DNA from: Lepas anatifera
Lineage: Eukaryota; Arthropoda; Thecostraca; Lepadidae
Assembly (NCBI GenBank): GCA_034440635.1
Contig: JAOTON010002201.1
Location: forward strand, 402,993 to 466,992
Direction: 5' to 3'
DNA: 64,000 nucleotides
Of this stretch, positions 45,411 to 58,879 are shown one piece after another. The number at the start of each line of letters is the position of its first letter. Position 1 is the stretch's first letter. The notes under the pieces were generated by a model. The model had not been told where the DNA came from. It did not search any database and saw only the letters and a program-made list of their open reading frames with translations. A program made the translations under genes and the position numbers.

Positions 45411-48206
45411 TGTCCTAGTCCAGGGCAGTTTAATAACGGGTACTTCAAAGTTTTGTACCCAAAGTGATCAGAATCATAGTTTAGTACCAGTTTTAGTATA
45501 GTATACTAGGAATATGCCAAAAATAATACTAGTTTAGTACATTGATATAAGGTAAACACAAACGGCTGCAGCTGGTGACTGTGGTATTTGTTTGTACCCA
45601 AAACAGGATGGAGAAGCAGTGCATCACATATGCTATTCGAATTATTTTTCGTGTTGTTTTGTCATGTCGGTATTGAGCAGAGGTGCGATGTCGGCCGGTA
45701 GCGTACGCGACCAGTAAATTAATACGACTACGTAGCGGGCGTAAGCGGATCCAGGGTCGCAGATCGGAGGGGCATGTTACGGGGGCGCCATCCAGATCAA
45801 GGGGGCGGCACTTTTGGCCGACAAAACCTATCATGTGCATGTCAAATTCTATAGCGGTGCGCCGATTCTTGCATCGGGGGAGGGGGTGCGGTGACATTTC
45901 AGGGGGCACCATCGACCCCACAGAGCACCGCCATGAACATTTGAGAGGACGCCGAGGGTTGATTCATTGTCCCTTTTATTAGGACAGGGGCGGATCTAGG
46001 CCATACGTTTGGGGAAGGCAATCTCAGGAAACATTGCGAACATGGTGTCGTTTCGATGACAATCGGCTGAAAGTGGGTACAATTCAGTCACTTTGGGGAC
46101 CATGGCAGGGGCGGATGCAGAATTTTCTCAAAAAGAGGCTCGGTTTTCAATTGTAGGGGCCCCCGCTCGTGGTTTTCATTTTTCATAAATTGGGCGTTAA
46201 AAGTGAATAAATCATCAGGGTGGTGTGTATTTAAACGTACTTATTAAATAAAGTTTGATACTTTTGGGGACTCCAGGCCAGCTATTGGGACCTCCGAGAC
46301 CAGTATCCGTGGCGTTTGGGCTCCTTGAATTTACCTAAGAAACGCCCACTGAACATAAAGGGAGCCCCCTGCTTCATAGGCGGATCCAGAATTGCCAATC
46401 AGGGGGAGGGGGCGCCATCCGTTCCGGTAGGCACCATTTTTGAACGGTAAAATCTATCAGGTGGGCGGAAAATTCTATCGGTAGGCGCCGATTTTCGCAT
46501 CCTGGTGGGGATAGGAAGCGACATTTTAGGGGGCACCATCGACCCCTCAGGGGGCACCGTGATCATTTCAGGGGGCGCCGAGGGTCGATCGGGGGGGCAC
46601 GTTTCCCCCTTGTCCCCCCTGGATCTGCCTATGCCCTGCGGAGGGCCTTTTGTCGTGCTCAAGGCCAGGCTAACGGTACGCGGTCGCCCTCATCATCTAC
46701 CATCCCCTTAGATCCGCCCCTGGAACATGACGTATTTACTGCTGGATCCGCCTCTGCACTAGGCAAAAGCATCCCTTAGAGCTAAAAGCATGAAGGGCGC
46801 AAAGTTGCATGAATTTCAAGCGAATACATTGTGTTTTGCACATTCGGACTTTATCAAAAGTTTGGCCGCTTCTAGGATTCCAACCCACGCCTGAAAATGA
46901 AACCAAAACATGGGACTGGTTTTCACCGTCTAGCTCTCTGGTTAATGTCAGGGCTGGCGGTTTTGACCCCGGAAATGAAAAGAAAAATGTCCTGGCGTCC
47001 ATTTGAACTGCTTTTCGTGAACCTGCGCCTGGTTTAAGATACCCTGCCGAGGCTCTAGATTGCAAGCTTTTAACATGTGTTCCCTATGGACTAGTCGAAA
47101 ATGCCAGCCGTTTAGTAGGAAAAACTTTGAGCCCCCCCGGTCCTAGTCCGCATGAGCAGTAACGTCTGCAGTGAATGAGAGCAAAGATACCGTTATAATT
47201 GGCTGAAGCATGTTGGTATGCGGTGTGTTTGTCTCCTGGTCTAAATTATCCCTTATAGCCTATTATTCCTTAGAATTCCTACCGTGCATGTGCAGCACAG
47301 TACAGCGTCATAATGCCGCCAATTGGGATTAGCAGATAGTATTCTGCTTTTACTCGCAAATTTTGAGCAAAATCGGTCGATTGGCTCCCGAGATAGCCTC
47401 AATGACCATAAAATCTAATGCGCATGCGCACTGACCTTTGTAGTTTTTAAGGGTGACAAAAAGTTTATGCTAAATTTAAGCATGTTGGCTCTCCTCTGTT
47501 CATTTCCTCCTCTGAAATATCCTCAACTTTAAGGCTTAATTTGATAATTTCTAATGCGCATGCGCAGAGCACTGCAACTTCAATTTGAATTTTTTGTTTT
47601 TATTCCGTGTAATTATCTTGTTCACAAAATTTGAAGGAAATCGACCCGTAGGTTGCTGAGATGGCCTCTGTTACACTTAGTTTCACTGCGCATGTGCAGT
47701 GACCTTTCATTGACCTGAAGACCACATTCGAAATCTGCATGACCGATTGTCACTCATTGGTATGGTTGGATAACATGGAACAGAATGCAACGAGATTTAT
47801 GTATCATTTATACGTCTAAACACGGGGGCGGATACAAGGGGCGAGGCTAGGGGGCTTAATCCCCCATGTGAAAAGTCCTACAGCTATGGCATAGGCGGAG
47901 GATGTTTCAAAGCAATGATCAGGATGCTCAAAAGAATAGGTGAATTCAGGGTGGTGGGGGAGGGGGTATAGGGGGCACGTGCCCCTTGATCGACCCTCGG
48001 CGCCCCTTGAAATGGCCACGGCGCCCCCTTAGACATTTGATGGCGCCGCTTGAAATGCCACTGCCCACCCCCCTAAGATACGAATATCTGCGCCCATCGG
48101 AAAGATTTTGCGTCCACTTGATAGATTTTGCCGGTCAAAAGTGAGGCCCTCCGGTTCCGGATTACACCCCTTCCCCGGGACGATTTCTCCCCTCTCGGAA
48201 ATATTT
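45411..48206. repeat. Non-satellite spacer of the 9.1-kb unit, copy 2
   Basis: Near-identical to 36,286-39,085 at an offset of 9,122-9,125 bp; differences are mostly in G-run lengths. It holds the second copies of the nested hAT elements. Confidence 0.75.
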
Positions 48207-48680
48207 GATCCGCCTTTACTCGAGCCCCTTAGCCCCTCCCCCATACTGATGTCCTGGACCCGCCTATGCTCGAGCTCCTTAGCCCCACCTCCGTACTGAT
48301 GTCCTGGGTCCGGCTATGCTTGAGCTCCTTAGCCCCACCCCCTGAACTTGTGTCCTGGATCCGCCTATGATCGAGCACCTTAGGCCCATCCCGGCACTGA
48401 TGTTCTGGGTCCGCCTATGCTCCTTAGCCCCAACCCCGTACTGATGTCCTGGATCCGCCTATGCTCGAGGTCCTTAGCCCCACCACCTTACTGATGTCAT
48501 GGATCCGCCTATGCCCGAGCTCTTTAGCCCAATACCTGTACTGATGTCCTGGATCCGCCTATGCTTGAGCTCCTTAGCCCCACCTGATAAGTTTTGCCGG
48601 TCAAAAGTGGCGTCCCCCTGGTCCGGATGGCCCCCCCGGAGGTGCCCCCTTCCGATCGGCAATCCTGGATCCGCCTATGG
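48207..48680 (+). repeat. Array 5 (short) of the ~50-bp satellite
   Basis: Copy of array 3 with single-base differences, followed by the copy of the minus-strand retroelement 3' end (48,681-49,020). Confidence 0.85.
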
Positions 48681-50222
48681 ATAGATGATAAAATTTTATT
48701 GGACGGAAATAATATGACGGGTATAACAAAGAGATTGACGCAAAAGCCCGAAGGCTTAAGTGGTGGGGCCTCTCTTCTCTCTCATAAAACACATCACTTT
48801 TTACCGTACGTATCACACACATACACAGTAAGATTTGGACACACATAAAGAAACAACAAAACACAACAAACCAAACAAGCAAACCAGTTCCTGACCACCA
48901 TTTTGTTTTTTATTCGTCGCAAGTCGCCGCAGCGAGCGGGACCCCACCGCACGGCCGCCACCCGGCCGTCCGACTGATATGAACATCTAATAGACAATGC
49001 GCCCGCCGCACGAGTAGAGGAGCCGAAACGAGACAGACTACCCTGCCACCACCGGGCATTCGCGCTGGTCTATAGCATGCGTACATAGCTATGGTATCTG
49101 TCTCGCATAGCAGCTACCAGTGCGCCGCCCGCAGCCACGCTACGGCCGAACGGCGGGGTGAGGTTTCGAGCGGAAAACTTACTAGCATTGTGTATTACAT
49201 TTAATTAAAGGTACACTGTTGTTGCTATGATATGCAACCTGTTGCGATGGCAAGATATGTCTTTCAACTAGCTTTTTGCCGAATTTCATCCACTTCCATC
49301 TATATTAACCATTCGAAATCCTGGTGTGAAGCAAAAATGAACCGATAAAATTACCACCTTTAAATGTATTTTACGGCTGATAGCGCGGAAGCCGTAAGAG
49401 ATAAGTGGGGGGTATGAGTGAGAAAAATGACGGCAACGAAGTTTTCTATCCAGCCGTGTTATATTCAATACCGTAGCTATCACGGTCTGGAAACCAGGGG
49501 GCTGTGAATAAAAATTTTAAAAACTTATATTTTATTTTTGCCTCTAAAATAAAAAGTTTCAGTCTGAAAGTTTTTATCTCTAAATATATATTAAAGGAGG
49601 CTATTCTCTTTTATTATCTGAAATGGGAACTAATTTATCTTAATTAGATCGGAAGATATAAGGGTTTGACTGATATTTTGGGAAATGCAGACCTTCGCAG
49701 AATGGGCCAAAAAAGACCCTTAAATTTCCGTTTTTGTTTTGTTTCTGTGTTTGTGCAGTACTGCACAAATCGGCCTTTAAATTGGTATTTGACTCAGAAC
49801 CTGAACTGCTGTAGCTTCAGATATTTCGAGCCTGTAGTTTAGACTATGAGTTTTATGCCAAATTTAGGGTGCAAAGTTTAAAAGCTAATTTGGAGCCTTA
49901 AATTTATGACTTTCTTTCAAACTTTTTGTGTGATCTACAAATTTCCCTGATGTAAAAGGGTGCAAGTTTGAAGACTGTAGATGAATTAGGAAAAAATAGA
50001 AAAATAAAAGTTAAAAATCACATAATGCAAAATTCTGGGCAAAATTTTGAAAATTTTGAAAATTGACAACCGTGGTGCTTATTCATTTGGAAGTGCCTTC
50101 TATCCACAAAAGTTTTAGGTCTCTGATACCAGCGCTCAGAACAGACAACAACAGACGACGAGACCGGAAAAACTGTCAGAATAGAAGCCGTTTCTTACTT
50201 CGTTCGTCACCGGCTTCTGACA
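48681..50222 (+). repeat. Retroelement 3' end copy and truncated P block 6
   Basis: Follows 39,556-41,102 at an offset of 9,120-9,122 bp and stops at 50,222. After that base the R motif is replaced by unrelated sequence ('aaccctccccgc'). The end of the tandem duplication therefore lies immediately after the inverted CGGCTTCTGAC arm. Confidence 0.8.
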
Positions 50223-50970
50223 AACCCTCCCCGCTTTTGGGTGTCATTCTAAAACATTAAAAAATCCTTCGTAAGTAAAGTTCGGTAAGGACTAATGTAA
50301 GTCTATGGGAGATGTGCTGGCCAATGACTTTAATGCCTCATAACTTATAAACTGTCGCTTGCACAGAAAAGCAACCATGCATTTCAGGAAAGCCTTATCT
50401 GTGTTGCGTCCGCTAAAACACATTTTAGGCATGAAATATCTAAAATATCAGCAAAGTGCAAGACATCAGAATTTTGGGGTGCGTTCTTTGAAATATTCCA
50501 GCCTGGAATTCTGGGAACAGTGACATCACAGCTGTTCTTTTAAAATTTTCCCGGGATTCCACATCGAATATTCCCGTCATGCCATGCGGAACGGTGGGAA
50601 TAGAAAAAGCAGTCCCCCTCAAGATGGCGGCGCCCATGCATGAATTTTGGGGCAGTAAGTTTGTGGACTTTGAATATTTATCTGCTTGTAAGGTACATTA
50701 TATGTTTTTGCAGGATAATCTGAACCTAATAATAACACCTAAATGAAAGTAAATGAAAGATTTGGGTGTGCACAAGTCAAAATAAATAATGAGACTGTCA
50801 CACCTTGCCATTTACTCTGCATTCCAGCCTCGTTAAAGAACATTCCACTGCTGGAATCCGGGGAATATCATGATGTCACAACCCCTGGAATTCCACCTCA
50901 GAATAATTCAAAGAACACAGCGTTTATACTGCATCTCAACTTGTATGATTACATGTTTAGAGTGTGTGAT
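50223..50970. other. Low-copy DNA with an imperfect inverted repeat
   Basis: The region 50,483-50,535 ('gttctttgaaatattcc', 'tggaattc', 'gtgacatca') matches the reverse complement of 50,868-50,925 ('tgatgtcac', 'ggaattcca', 'aaagaac') with gaps. This suggests a decayed ~450-bp MITE. No gene seen. Confidence 0.4.
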
Positions 50971-50973
50971 TCA

Positions 50974-51047
50974 GCACCACAGTAGCGCAGTGGGTTAAGC
51001 GCTCACCTAGCGAGTGAAAGGTCTAGGGATCAGATCCCGCATGGTGC
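50974..51047 (+). tRNA. tRNA-Ala(AGC)-like sequence, probably SINE head or pseudo-tRNA
   Basis: GCACCA (5') pairs with TGGTGC (3'). The D-arm/A-box region is TAGCGCAGTGG. A 4-bp anticodon stem TCAC/GTGA encloses the loop CTAGCGA with anticodon AGC (51,009-51,011), which is alanine. The T arm has only three good pairs (GGG/CCC) and the acceptor is followed by two surplus bases, so it departs from the canonical fold. A second, more decayed copy follows 31 bp later. Confidence 0.4.
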
Positions 51048-51077
51048 ACTTTTCATCTTCATAATGGTAATTTTGTT

Positions 51078-51152
51078 GCTCAATAGCACAGTTAGCAGAA
51101 TGCTTATCTAGCAATCCTAGTGTTCCAGGTTTGAATCACGGCTCACACACAT
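51078..51152 (+). repeat. Second, degenerate tRNA-Ala-like sequence
   Basis: TAGCACAGTTAGCAGAATGC resembles an A-box region, CTAGCAA would be an anticodon loop again reading AGC, and GGTTTGAATCA is a B-box match. Acceptor pairing is lost. With the preceding copy it forms a tandem tRNA-like pair. Confidence 0.4.
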
Positions 51153-51430
51153 TCTGTTTTTCTATTTTATGGTTATTATGCCATTATTTAGGTTTATATT
51201 GGATAAATAATACCTCAGTAGTGGCTGGTCACTCTCAGATGAAGTAAGACATGCTCTAAGGCCTGTTTTTTGTTGAATATTTTACTGTTATCTATATTTT
51301 AATGTTTTTGTTTATTTACCCCATTCTTTTTAATGAGCCCCACAAAAGCATCCCAGAAATTAAGGAGGCTTCCGTTCCAGGTTTCTTTATTCCATGATTA
51401 AAGTTCAGGGAGTACTTGTACAGGGAGTGT
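51153..51430. other. Unassigned A+T-rich DNA
   Basis: No supported feature before the simple-repeat tract. Confidence 0.3.
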
Positions 51431-52510
51431 TGTGAATGACTGGACTGACTCTCTGACCAATAATGACTATATATCTCTCTCTGAATGACTCTCTCTCCCT
51501 GTCTGAATGACTGTCTGATAATCATTCTATATGTCTGAATGATTATCTCTGTCTGAATGACTGTCTGAATGACTCTCTGTCTGAATAGCTTTATGTCTGA
51601 ATGACACTATATGTATGAATGACTCTCTGTCTGAATGACTCTCTCTGTCTTAATGACTCTCTCTGCCTGAATGACTCTATGTCTTAATGACTCTCCATCT
51701 GAATGACTTTCTGAATGACTATATATGAATGACTCCCTATGTCTCAATGACTCCCTATGTCTAAATGACTCCCTATGTCTGAATGACTCCCTATGTCTGA
51801 ATGAATCCCTATGTCTGAATGACTCCCTATGTCTTAATGATGCCATATGTATGAATGACTCCCTATGTCTGAATGACTGCCTATGTCTGAATGATTCTAT
51901 ATGTCTGAGTGACTCTATCTGTCTGAATGACTCTGTGTGTCTGAATTAATATGTCTGAATGACTCCCTGTATGAATGACTCTCACTGTCTGAATGACTAT
52001 CTCTGTCTGAATGACTCTCTTTGCCTGAACGAATCTCTATGTCTGAATGAATATCTCGGTCTGAATGACTATCTGTCTGAATGACCCTATCTGTGTCTGA
52101 ATGACTCTCTTTGTATGAATTACTCTCTCTCTCTGTCTGAATGACTCTTTATCTGTCTGAATGACTATCTGTCTGAGTGACTCTCTATCTATCTGAATGA
52201 CTCTATATGTCTGAATGGCTCTATATGTCTGAATGACTCTCTATCTGTATGAATGACTATCTGTATGAATGACTCTCTATAAGTCTGAATGACTCTCTAT
52301 CTGTCTGAATGACTCTCTATCTGTCTGAAGGACTCTATCTGTCTGAATGACTCTCTATCTGTCTGAATGATTCTCTATCTGTCTGAATGACTCTCTATAT
52401 GTCTGAATGGCTGTCTATCTGTCTGAATGACTCTCTATGTGTCTGAATGACTCTCTATCTGCCTGAATGGCTCTCTATCTGTCTGAATGACTCTCTATCT
52501 GTCTGAATGA
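51431..52510 (+). repeat. GAATGACTCTCTATCTGTCT minisatellite
   Basis: Degenerate 16-24-bp units (GTCTGAATGACTCTCTAT) become more regular toward the right. Apparent ORFs encode repeats such as LCLNDS and are not genes. Confidence 0.9.
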
Positions 52511-54006
<1,496 letters not shown>

Positions 54007-55647
54007 ATGGATCGTTTGGAAGTTAGACCCCCCCGTGCGGACTAGACCAGAACAGCCTGGCTCATCTATCCCTGTGTGGGTCAAGTCTTCTTCCAGGGTC
54101 CTGGTCCTTACTCTAGAGGAGGGCAAGAAAATGAATCCCTTTCAGGTTGTCGAGGCCTTGGCTAAATTCGGAACCACGACCCATGTCTATCGGCACTCCG
54201 CCAGCAAATTGGACGTCACCATGTCCTCAGAAGAAGAAACGTACAGTCTGCTGTCGGCTAAAAGCCTGTCGTACTCTGGATAAGGAGGAACCTTGGTATC
54301 GATACCGATAACAGTGACTCTCCACCCCACAAAGAACAGCGATGCTGGTGTGTTTCTTATCGGGAGCTCGCTGGGTCAACAGAACAGGACGTATTGAATG
54401 GTTTGAAGGAGCAGGGGGTGAAAAACGTGCGGAGAATGAGTAAGAGGGTGAGCGGTGAGCTTGAAGCGACAAACACTTTCGTTCTGACTTTCAATACTAA
54501 GGAGCTGCCTCAAACCATCCGTGTAGGCTGGTTTTCCGTGCGCGTTCGTAGGTACGTACCGCACCCCACGCGATGCTACCGATGTCAGAGATACGGTCAT
54601 GTGGCCAAGACTTGCAAAGGGCAGGAGATGTGTGCGAGGTGCTCGATGGCAGGCCACGGCTCAGCAGTTTGCAAGGCGGGCGTCCCCAAGTGCGTCGGAT
54701 GTGGTGGTGACCATGAGGCGTGGTCACGCACATGCCCCACGTTCCTCTCTGAGAGGGAAAGGCTGAAAGAGCATGTTCTGGGAAGGCCTCCCAAGGAGAA
54801 TGTATCACAAGGAGATAGCCGCCGTGAGGTGCCTGGCTCTCTCAAGCCGCCTGTGATGGAGGGAGCTTCCGTGCTGTCCTCATCCTATCGCGATGCCCTC
54901 GTGGGAGGCACTGTGCAATCGAGATCTCCCGTCAACCTTGATTCCTCCTTGCGAGATGTCATGCACATATCGGTCCGTGATTTCATTAGCCTTTACGGTG
55001 GACGGGTGCCACAACCAGTCAACCACTTCAGTACCCAGACTGGTGAAGTTAGGATCACATCTGATAAGTCCGTTCAGACTGACCCAGTTGCCAAAATTGT
55101 TAAATCCCCATCAGTACTGATGCCTGACAATCAGAGTGGGCACACAACGGATAAGAGCACCCAAGCGGATCTCGAGGAAGGTTTGCCTGCGTCGGGCGCC
55201 GCATCACCAGCGAACCATTCTGGGGAGATTACAGGGCCTGATGTGAGTGGGGAGCAGCCAGTCCCTGACACGGGGGATGCTGCTCAGTTGGAACGTTCTG
55301 CCTCAGCACCACCAAAGGGGCGCAGTTTGCGAAAGGAGCAAAGTGTAGCGCTATCCCAACACCCGCAGATAGCGACTCTGCACCTATGCCTCCGCCATAC
55401 CCGCCACCGTCACCGCCGACACAAACACCGCCACCAAAAACAAATGGCATGGGTCGCTCAATTTCAGAGTCCCGTGAAATTAAACGAAGACTTTCCCCTT
55501 GTTCAAGCTCAGGAAATGCATCCCCCAACACGGCACGAAGAAACAACAAAACCAGATTTCCTTTTCCTTGACACAAAGGGAAAGAAAATCGGAGTGCCAA
55601 GAGTGCATAAAGAGTTCCCCATTAAAATAAAGCAAGCAGGGTCCTAA
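54007..55647 (+). pseudogene. Non-LTR retrotransposon ORF1 (Gag-like, three zinc knuckles), frameshifted
   Basis: ORF1 proteins of I/Jockey-type LINEs bind element RNA. An ATG at 54,007 starts the series; the frame shifts near 54,040, again between 54,283 and 54,394, and probably again near 55,380, where a serine/proline-rich continuation (SISESREIKRRLSP) is in another frame. The main 417-codon segment from 54,394 has three knuckles: CYRCQRYGHVAKTC (61-74) and CARCSMAGHGSAVC (80-93), both CX2CX4HX4C, then CVGCGGDHEAWSRTC (100-114). A FVLTF...RVRRYVPHPTR segment precedes them, as in related Gags. A charged linker and acidic repeats follow. No ORF2 follows in the same orientation: the next reading frames are on the opposite strand. 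Confidence 0.85.
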
Positions 55648-55999
55648 GAAAATTTTGGATAAATCAAAAATGTTGGCAAGGTGTGTCACGCCCTTCTATT
55701 AGTGATGAGAGGCATTCCGGTCCAAGAGCCCGGGAAACATAGATGAACAGAAACACAACTTTCGTTCGCAGCTCTCCGCCCAAGGGTCTCGGATATCCCG
55801 AGCGAACGGAGAGACCACCACATGCATGGGATGCACGTACGGCTTGGTGCGTATCAGAAATTTACGACGGAAGAAGCTGGGAAACTTAGGTAGAATCTCG
55901 GCACATCAGTTTTTTTAAGCTGCTGTTCTTGCTGAACAATGATTTATGCTAGCCTCTTTCTAAGTAGCTTTTGCAGACCGTATATAGTTGAAATCTAAT
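55648..55999. other. Junction between two oppositely oriented LINE relics
   Basis: No tail, duplication or ORF recognised. The plus-strand ORF1 ends here and the minus-strand ORF2 decays into it. Confidence 0.4.
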
Positions 56000-58080
56000 A
56001 TGATAATGATGGGCGCGAAATGGCCAAGACGCTGAAAGCTCCCTAAAACCCCAATACACACATACACACCGGCAGAGGCGGCGGGACTTCCTCTCCCATG
56101 AGTGAGTGGTACCAGCCGGCGGGCCAAGCTCTGATTTAGTGAGACCTCGTCGCTCTGGCATCCTCCCGGGACACCATGGTGACGTCCACCGGCACCTGTT
56201 TCTGGGGAAGGGCAGAGGCCTCCCTGGCAAGCGCGTCTGCCCTCTCGTTTCCCAAGATTCCGCAGTGGGAGGGGACCTATTGCAGAATTACTTGCCGGTT
56301 CCCTCTAGCGATGGTCGAGAGGGCCTCCCAGATCTGAACCCCGAGCGGGATGACTTGTTCTGCGGGGCTGGCACGGAGCGAGGCCAAGACCGACAGGGAG
56401 TCAGTGCATATCACAATGGGGTCGTCCACACAAGTCAGAAGCTTGCAAAGGAGGCGCAATGATGCCGAGATTGCGAAAAGCTCCGCACGGAAGCTGGAGC
56501 TGAGTCTGCCGGCGGGGGCTCGGAGCTCGTGGCGTTCACCCGGCTCCTCGATGAATGCTCCGGCTTCGCCGTTCAAGACGCCTTCCAAGCTCAGATTGTA
56601 CACTGTGGTAGGGCCGTCAGTTGGAAGAGCGCCGCTTCCTTCTTCGTGGACGATGATCCTCCCGGTATGTTTTGGCCCACATCAAGGTTGAAAATCACCG
56701 GCGATGCAATCCCCTCAAACGGGGGGGTGGGGGGGGCGCTGCGGTAGCAGAGGCTTCACCGGGGGCAGTAATACCTGCCGCGAGCCAGACCGCGCGCCTG
56801 AGCTCCTGCCACCCCGTAACCGAGGAGAGGCGCGCCGGGACTGTGGTTTCACCCACCGCTCGGAGTGGGTCGTTTTCTGGGAGGGTCAGGGACTTCGCGA
56901 GGAAGCGCGCCGCCAGGGTCTTGCAACTGTCGGCTACCGGAGCCAGGCCTGCCTCCACCATCAGCGCGTGTGATGGAGTGGAGATAGGTCCCTCGTGATC
57001 ACACGTGCCGCGGCTCTCAACTCCCTCGCTCCAAGAGAAGTGCGTTGGGCGCAGTGGCGGCAGGAACCCAGGCTTCCGCGGTGTGTTCTAGGGCTCTGCG
57101 CACGTAGGCATTGGCAACGGTCCGGAGCAATCTCTCTTCGAGTCCCCAGTGGCGGCCAGTCAGCTGACGGAGCTCCGTAATGCGAGATCGCACCCTTGTT
57201 CTGAGGCTCCTGTAGTGTGGCCCGAAGTGCAGGATTCGATCCAGGCGATCAGAGCTTCTTGGTGGAGGCCCGTGGAGGCACCGCTTCAGACAAGGCAGCC
57301 TCACCGGCATCACGAAAAGCGCTCTAGTTGGCCTTGTGGACTCTTGCTTCCGGACTCGGTTAGGCGGGCACTCCGAGCTTCGCACCTCGACCAACTTTGG
57401 CAGGTGGTCGGTTCCGAGATCCCGGCCGAGTCGTCATGACGACCTTCTAGCGAGTTCTGAGCTGCAGGCCACACACGTCAGGCGCAGTCCGGCTGCCAGT
57501 GCGATAGCTCAGGAACGTCGGTGCTCTACTGTTAAGTGTGTTCCAGCCGACGCGATCCAGCCAATCATCGAATCGTCGCCTCATGGGGTCTGCAGTCTCG
57601 ATGTTAGAGTCCCAGAGAGGGTGGTGGCCGCTTAGGCCTCCGACAACAACGAAGTAGCCGTTGTGCGGGACGGCATCGGGCGAGAATCAGTCCCGACGGT
57701 CGTCATTCTCCGCTGACCTGATGTGAAGCCGGTACAAGTTCCAAATCAAGAGCGGACGCTTTCCGAGGACGCGCACGCCGCAGACCTCAGTCGAGTCGTC
57801 AGCCGTGTCCAGAGGGCGGCCCACCAGAGGCTCGAAGTGGAGATCCGCCTGGAGGTAGAACGCCACATCGCCATTCCTGACGACCGTTGCGCCTTTCCTT
57901 CTGCCTCGCGCCCAGCGGTTGAACGCCGGAGTTTGGAAGTCGGGTATGCGGGTAGCAGTCTTGACAGGAAGCTAGGCCTCCTGAACAGCTACGACGTCCG
58001 CGGATACCGTCCGAAGCCAGCTTTTGAGTACCGGGATTTTGTCCCGGATCCCCTCGGCGTTTCAGACAACAATGTGAAGG
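56000..58080 (-). pseudogene. Non-LTR retrotransposon ORF2 relic: endonuclease, RT end, RNase H; RT core deleted
   Basis: Read 5' to 3' on the minus strand. 58,080-57,447 is an APE-type endonuclease (GIRDKIPVLKSWL, VVAVQEA, GGLSGHHPLWDSN, PTFLSYRTGS) with three in-frame stops. 57,446-56,995 carries the C-terminal RT/thumb segment (RILHFGPHYRSLRTRVRSR). The RT palm with its YADD-type motif is missing, so endonuclease is joined almost directly to the RT end. 56,640-56,130 is RNase H: SSFRAEL, ICTDSLSVLASL and VPSHCGILGNERADALA retain the E, D and H/D motifs. A TAG (56,277-56,279) stands where the usual W precedes VPSH, and the first aspartate motif is not recognisable. Presence of RNase H fits I-group elements. 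Confidence 0.88.
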
Positions 58081-58520
58081 AGACTTCTGTATGCCGGTTG
58101 CGGCGGTAGCGTCGGTTCTGGGCCCGTCTTCTGTGCTGTCCCCTCGGCGGCCTCCGGTGATCACCCCCTCCGCCGGCGCTCACGGAGGAGGACGCGGCCG
58201 GCTGATCACTCATCTAGTAGGCCGGGGCCGCGCTGCGTGCGCGGCACCCGGATCCGAAGGTGGGCATGTCGTAGCCCCGGGGTGGAGAAAACAAGTTGAT
58301 TTTGCCAAATCCGGGAGGCTGGGAAAGCGACGACGGTGGCGGGATGCCGCCAGCAAGTCCCCTCTCGGAGAGGGCACGGGAGGCCGTTTGGTTTCCGCGG
58401 CTGGGGCAACCAGTTGCGGTGGGCCCGAGGGCTCACATCTTCCACCACTTGAAGGCGGTCTCCGTCGGAAGGCTTAGTTTGGGTTCGGCGATGCCGATGC
58501 TCACTACCCTGCTGTCATAG
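58081..58520 (-). pseudogene. Possible ORF1 C-terminal remnant upstream of the minus ORF2
   Basis: GC-rich minus-strand frames (57,989-58,213 and 58,206-58,448), rich in R, P and G, lie directly upstream of the endonuclease, where ORF1's end would be expected. No zinc knuckle is seen, so the assignment rests on position and composition. Confidence 0.3.
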
Positions 58521-58879
58521 GACCGTGCCCGGTGGTGTTGTAAGCGTCACGTGATGGACCCATTCATCCTTGCTGCGGTCCTGCTGGAGAGATGGGTCCG
58601 GGACCTCCTCAATAGTGTGGATCCCGACGGTGCTTGGTGTCAGGGGAACACCTCATTCTACGAGTTGGGGCCCATATCTGCTGATGCTGCGATGTCTGAA
58701 CTGCGATTTGGGTTGGAGGTGAAGGCTGAGAACTACCCCGGCAGTGCGGGTCCCGGCAAAGCTCAACGTCGGCAACATATTTCTCATCTCGCCTATTGAA
58801 GTCCCATCAACCGTCTAAAATCCACATAACTGTTTTTTCACCATTATCACTACCTTTTTTCCTAGTTTTAGTTTCAGCT
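58521..58879. other. Unassigned; 82-codon plus ORF
   Basis: The frame at 58,551-58,799 (starts MMDPFILAAVLLERWVRDLL) looks protein-like in composition but matches nothing I recognise. It may be an antisense frame of the 5' part of the minus element. Confidence 0.2.

Noticed and set aside
13545..50222. CRISPR-like array interpretation of the satellites
   Set aside because: Units are contiguous and degenerate, lack constant repeat plus unique spacer structure, and occur with eukaryotic transposons.
57046..57070. CAGTGGCGGCAGGAACCC as another hAT end
   Set aside because: It lies within the RT/RNase H linker coding sequence and has no partner or duplication.
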